A DNA stretch of 45,000 nt from Bradyrhizobium nitroreducens (GTDB lineage: Bacteria; Pseudomonadota; Alphaproteobacteria; Rhizobiales; Xanthobacteraceae). The notes beneath the pieces are model-generated. The model did not search any database. It was not told the DNA's origin and worked only from the letters and a program-made list of their open reading frames with translations. The stretch is taken from assembly GCF_002776695.1 (NCBI RefSeq), contig NZ_LFJC01000003.1:4102145-4147144 (forward strand), read 5' to 3'. Of the stretch, positions 42,118 through 45,000 are shown one piece after another. How positions within the stretch are numbered: the stretch's first letter is position 1; each line of letters starts with the position of its first letter. The position numbers and the translations under genes are program-made.

Positions 42118-42247
42118 GTGCCCCGGACGCAGCGCAGCGTCTCTTCGACGATGCGCTGCAGAGCCGGGACCCACGTCCCACGGATAGCTTTTCTTTGGGT
42201 CCCGGCTCTGCGGAGCAGCACTACGTGCTGCACCGCGTCCGGGACAC
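42118..42247. repeat. Palindromic intergenic repeat, family B copy 1 (130 bp)
   Basis: Ends GTGCCCCGGACGC and GCGTCCGGGACAC (one mismatch), inner arms GAGCCGGGACCCA / GGGTCCCGGCTC. A second copy begins at 44930. It occupies the gap between the PhyH and oxidoreductase genes. Confidence 0.9.
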
Positions 42248-42270
42248 AATCATGACCAGGACATTCCACC

Positions 42271-43584
42271 ATGAACCTCTTCCGCCTCCTCCAGGCCCGT
42301 GCGGCCGCCGGCAGACCGGTCCGTGTCGCATTGATCGGCGCCGGCAAATTCGGCTCGATGTTCCTGGCGCAGGTGCCGCACACGCCGGGGCTGGAGGTGC
42401 CCATCATCGTCGACATCGACCGCGAGCGCGCGCGCGAGGCGTGCCGCACGGTCGGCTGGAGCGCCGAGCACATCGCCGCGACGGTCTTCACCGATGACGG
42501 CGCGCGCGCCATTGCCGGCGGCGCGATGGACGTGGTGGTGGAGGCGACCGGGAATCCCGCCGTGGGGATCAGGCACGCGCGCGCCGCAATCGCCGCGGGC
42601 AAGCATATCGTGATGGTGAATGTCGAAGCCGACGTGCTGGCAGGACCGCTGCTCGCCGAGGAAGCGCGCAAAGCCGGCGTGGTCTATTCGCTGGCCTATG
42701 GCGACCAGCCGGCGCTGACCGCCGAGATGGTCGACTGGGCGCGCGCAACGGGATTCCGCGTCGTCGCGGCCGGCAAGGGCACGAAATATCTGCCGGCCTA
42801 TCACGACGTGACGCCCGACGGCGTCTGGCAGCATTACGGCCTGACCGCGGGCGAAGCCCAGTCGGCCGGCATGAATCCGCAGATGTTCAACTCGTTTCTC
42901 GACGGCACCAAATCGGCGATCGAAATGGCCGCGATCGCCAATGCCTGCGCGCTCGACGTGCCCGCGGACGGCCTGCTGTTCCCGCCTTGCGGCGTCGACG
43001 ATCTGCCGCACATCATGCGGCCGCGTTCGCATGGGGGCGTGCTGGAGCGGCCGGGCGTGGTCGAGGTGGTGTCCTCGCTCGAACGCGACGGACGGCCCGT
43101 ATTCCGCGACCTGCGCTGGGGTGTATATGTCGTGCTGGAGGCGCCGAACGATTACGCCGCCGACTGCTTCAGACAATACGGCCTGAAGACCGACGGCAGC
43201 GGACGCTATGCTGCGATGTACAAGCCCTACCATCTGATCGGGCTGGAGCTGAACATCTCGGTGCTGTCGGCCGCACTGCGGGGCGAACCCACCGGCCAGG
43301 CCGGCGGCTTCCGCGGCGACGTCGCGGCGGTCGCCAAGCGCAATCTGCGCGCGGGCGAGATGCTGGACGGCGAAGGCGGCTACACGGTGTGGGGCAAGCT
43401 GGTACCGGCCGCCGCGAGCCTGAAGGCCGGCGCGCTGCCGATTGGCCTCGCTCACCGCGTGAAGCTGAAGCATGACGTCGTGCACGGCGCGGTGGTGCGC
43501 TGGAGCGACGTCGAGTTCGACGCCGGCAATGAGACGGTGAAGACGCGGAAAGCCATGGAGGCTACGTTCGCAGCGCAGCATTGA
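42271..43584 (+). CDS. NAD(P)-binding oxidoreductase with C-terminal SAF-like domain
   Basis: A 437-residue protein. Residues ~15-150 form a homoserine-dehydrogenase-like Rossmann domain (VRVALIGAGKFGSMFLAQVP, VVVEATGNPAVGIRHARAAI, GKHIVMVNVEADVLAGPLLA). The middle part has VAAGKGTKYLPAYHDVTPDG and the conserved GLTAGEAQSAGMNPQMFNSF. The C-terminus (about 345-420: VAKRNLRAGEMLDGEGGYTV) is SAF-like, as in altronate dehydratase and sialic-acid synthase. Proteins of this pattern occur in sugar-acid and other catabolic clusters but are usually unassigned. It lies between PhyH and TRAP-binding genes. Confidence 0.85.
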   Translation: MNLFRLLQARAAAGRPVRVALIGAGKFGSMFLAQVPHTPGLEVPIIVDIDRERAREACRTVGWSAEHIAATVFTDDGARAIAGGAMDVVVEATGNPAVGIRHARAAIAAGKHIVMVNVEADVLAGPLLAEEARKAGVVYSLAYGDQPALTAEMVDWARATGFRVVAAGKGTKYLPAYHDVTPDGVWQHYGLTAGEAQSAGMNPQMFNSFLDGTKSAIEMAAIANACALDVPADGLLFPPCGVDDLPHIMRPRSHGGVLERPGVVEVVSSLERDGRPVFRDLRWGVYVVLEAPNDYAADCFRQYGLKTDGSGRYAAMYKPYHLIGLELNISVLSAALRGEPTGQAGGFRGDVAAVAKRNLRAGEMLDGEGGYTVWGKLVPAAASLKAGALPIGLAHRVKLKHDVVHGAVVRWSDVEFDAGNETVKTRKAMEATFAAQH

Positions 43585-43764
43585 ACGAGCGGCGATAGCG
43601 CAACCAAAGTGCGCTTGATTTGCCATCTCCCTTTGGTCCATCCTTCCCCCCGATCCGGGAACACAGAATTTCGGACGCCAAGAAAAGTCGGCCACCGGCG
43701 AAGACAAAGCGACGACAAGATCGCGATCCCTCGTCGAGGACTGGACATGACAGGGAGGGAATAC

Positions 43765-44853
43765 ATGGAACGTCGTAAATTCCTGACGGCGGGCGGGCTG
43801 GGCCTCGCCGCGAGTGCCGTTGCCGCCCCGGCCGTTGCACAATCGATGCCCGAGGTGAAATGGCGGTTGGCTGCAAGCTGGCCGAAATCACTCGATACGC
43901 TCTATGGCGGCTGCGAATATTTCTGCAAGCGCGTTGCCGAGATCACCGACAATCGTTTCCAGATCCAGCCCTTTGCTGCCGGGGAGCTCGTGCCGGGCCT
44001 GCAGGTGCTCGACGCCGTCGCCAACGGCACCGTCGAGATGGGCAACACCGCGCTCTATTACTATTGGGGCAAGAACCCGGCATTCACGTTCGGCACCTCG
44101 CTCCCGTTCGGTCTCAACACGCGCCAGCACATTTCCTGGCTGTTGTGGAACGGCGGTCAGGACATGATCAACGACCTCCTGAAGGAGTATAATGCCGTCG
44201 GCGTTCCCACAGGCTCGACCGGAGCGCAGATGGGTGGCTGGTTCCGCAAGGAAATCAAGACCGTTGACGATCTCAAGGGCCTGAAATTCCGCGTCGGCGG
44301 TTTCGCCGGCACCATCATCGCAAAACTCGGCGGGGTGCCTCAGCAGATCGCCGCCGGCGACATTTATCCTGCGCTGGAGAAGGGCACGATCGACGCGGCC
44401 GAATGGGTCGGGCCGTATGACGACGAGAAGCTCGGCTTCGTGAAAGTGGCAAAGTATTACTACTATCCCGGCTGGTGGGAAGGCACCGGCCAAGGCCACA
44501 ACATCATGAACCTCGACAAGTGGAACGCGCTGCCTAAGCACTATCAGGCGGCCATCAGCGCGGCGTCGCTGGACACCTTCACCTGGGTCACGGGCAAGTA
44601 CGATTCGGTTAACCCGCCTGCCCTGAAGCGCCTGCTGTCGGTCGGCGCGATCCTCAAGCCTTTCCCCCAAGAGGTGCTCGAGGCCTGTTACGGCGCGGCC
44701 AACGAGATCTACGCCGATCTCGCCAAGAGCAATCCGCATTTCGGCAAGATGTATGCGAGCCTGACGGCCTACCGCGCCGACTCGCTGGCCTGGATGCAGG
44801 TCGCCGAGCTCAGCTTCGACAGCTTCATGATGCGGATGCGGACAAGGACGTAG
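43765..44853 (+). CDS. TRAP-type solute-binding protein (DctP family), Tat-type signal
   Basis: Periplasmic substrate-binding protein of about 362 residues for a tripartite ATP-independent transporter. The signal MERRKFLTAGGLGLAASAVA has an Arg-Arg-Lys Tat-like motif, cleaved after AAPAVA. Mature features: WRLAASWPKSLDTLYGGCEY, GGWFRKEIKTVDDLKGLKFR, the binding-site region GVPQQIAAGDIYPALEKGTI and AAEWVGPYDDEKLGF. These match the 2-oxoacid/mannitol-chloroaromatic subfamily (TakP-like). A strong AGGGAGGG precedes the ATG at 43765. Membrane components DctQ/DctM are not in the window (it may be an orphan, or they lie beyond its end). Followed by a terminator. Confidence 0.92.
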   Translation: MERRKFLTAGGLGLAASAVAAPAVAQSMPEVKWRLAASWPKSLDTLYGGCEYFCKRVAEITDNRFQIQPFAAGELVPGLQVLDAVANGTVEMGNTALYYYWGKNPAFTFGTSLPFGLNTRQHISWLLWNGGQDMINDLLKEYNAVGVPTGSTGAQMGGWFRKEIKTVDDLKGLKFRVGGFAGTIIAKLGGVPQQIAAGDIYPALEKGTIDAAEWVGPYDDEKLGFVKVAKYYYYPGWWEGTGQGHNIMNLDKWNALPKHYQAAISAASLDTFTWVTGKYDSVNPPALKRLLSVGAILKPFPQEVLEACYGAANEIYADLAKSNPHFGKMYASLTAYRADSLAWMQVAELSFDSFMMRMRTRT

Positions 44854-44883
44854 CTGCAACGCGCTGCGCAATGCAGAACGACG

Positions 44884-44912
44884 AAAGCCCCGGAGATGTC
44901 TCCGGGGCTTTT
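44884..44912 (+). terminator. Rho-independent terminator after the TRAP-binding gene
   Basis: Stem AAGCCCCGGAGA / TCTCCGGGGCTT with a two-base (TG) centre followed by TTGCTT. It lies 30 bases after the stop codon. It ends the transcript, so any DctQM genes would need a separate promoter. Confidence 0.92.
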
Positions 44913-44929
44913 GCTTGAGCCAGAAGCTC

Positions 44930-45000
44930 GTGCCCCGGACGCAGCGCAGCGTCCCTTCGACGGTGCGCTGCAGAGCCGGGGCCCATGCCGCTCCGAATCC
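44930..45000. repeat. Palindromic intergenic repeat, family B copy 2 (cut by the window end)
   Basis: GTGCCCCGGACGCAGCGCAG and CGCTGCAGAGCCGGGGCCCA match the first half of the repeat at 42118-42247. The right half lies beyond the window. Confidence 0.88.

Noticed and set aside
42250..43842. Long minus-strand frame opposite the SAF-type oxidoreductase gene
   Set aside because: Antisense shadow; His/Arg-rich product without motifs, extending past the real gene into non-coding sequence.

Overview
The window is high-GC alphaproteobacterial chromosome. Gene content and order (ptsN-hpf-rpoN-lptB-lptA-lptC-rnd on one strand, a long-type hibernation factor, an N-terminally extended LptB, infC-rpmI-rplT-pheS-pheT, many palindromic intergenic repeats of the rhizobial type) point to Bradyrhizobium or a close relative in the Nitrobacteraceae. 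This assignment comes from recognising families and context, not from a database search. Most of the window is ordinary core chromosome. I found no CRISPR array, no prophage and no rRNA, and a single tRNA.

Layout. (1) 0.1-6.7 kb, minus strand: a conserved block for nitrogen-PTS signalling (ptsN), ribosome hibernation (hpf), sigma-54 (rpoN), LPS export (lptB, lptA, lptC) and an RNase D-type exonuclease. (2) 6.8-10.4 kb, minus: a UbiA prenyltransferase carrying an eroded HAD domain, a small secreted protein and a trimeric-autotransporter-like adhesin with sixteen exact 16-residue head repeats. (3) 10.8-15.1 kb: an MFS transporter, a divergent response regulator / GAF histidine kinase pair, tRNA-Leu(CAG) and an NDUFA9-like protein. 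(4) 15.2-18.3 kb, minus: DprE1- and DprE2-like enzymes and undecaprenyl-diphosphatase. With the UbiA protein these look like a polyprenyl-phosphate-linked arabinose pathway. (5) 18.4-22.7 kb: a GST, epoxyqueuosine reductase, a thioesterase, an NTF2-like protein and an alpha/beta hydrolase. (6) 22.9-30.5 kb: translation genes infC (apparent ATT start), rpmI, rplT, pheS and pheT, with a DUF559 nuclease-like gene wedged between pheS and pheT, followed by a TauE/SafE permease. (7) 30.5-36.6 kb: a Tat-exported amine oxidase-like flavoprotein, a YiiX-type cysteine hydrolase, a CsoR/CopA copper module with a palindrome in the divergent promoter, and NikR. (8) 36.6-38.0 kb: an intact ISAs1-family insertion sequence with a 10-bp target duplication, sitting inside a palindromic repeat element. 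(9) 38.0-45.0 kb: an Ogt-type methyltransferase, two tandem paralogous alpha/beta hydrolases, then a GntR regulator with a perfect 20-bp palindrome upstream, a PhyH-type dioxygenase, an NAD(P)-binding SAF-type oxidoreductase and a TRAP-type solute-binding protein. The last four could form one catabolic unit.

The most interesting items are the split arabinose-lipid gene set, whose DprE1 has alanine where the mycobacterial drug-target cysteine lies; the strictly periodic adhesin; the pheS-DUF559-pheT arrangement with translational overlaps and repeat-encoded peptide; the ATT-initiated infC; and the GntR-palindrome-PhyH-SAF-TRAP cluster of unknown substrate. None is proven to be a new system by sequence reading alone.
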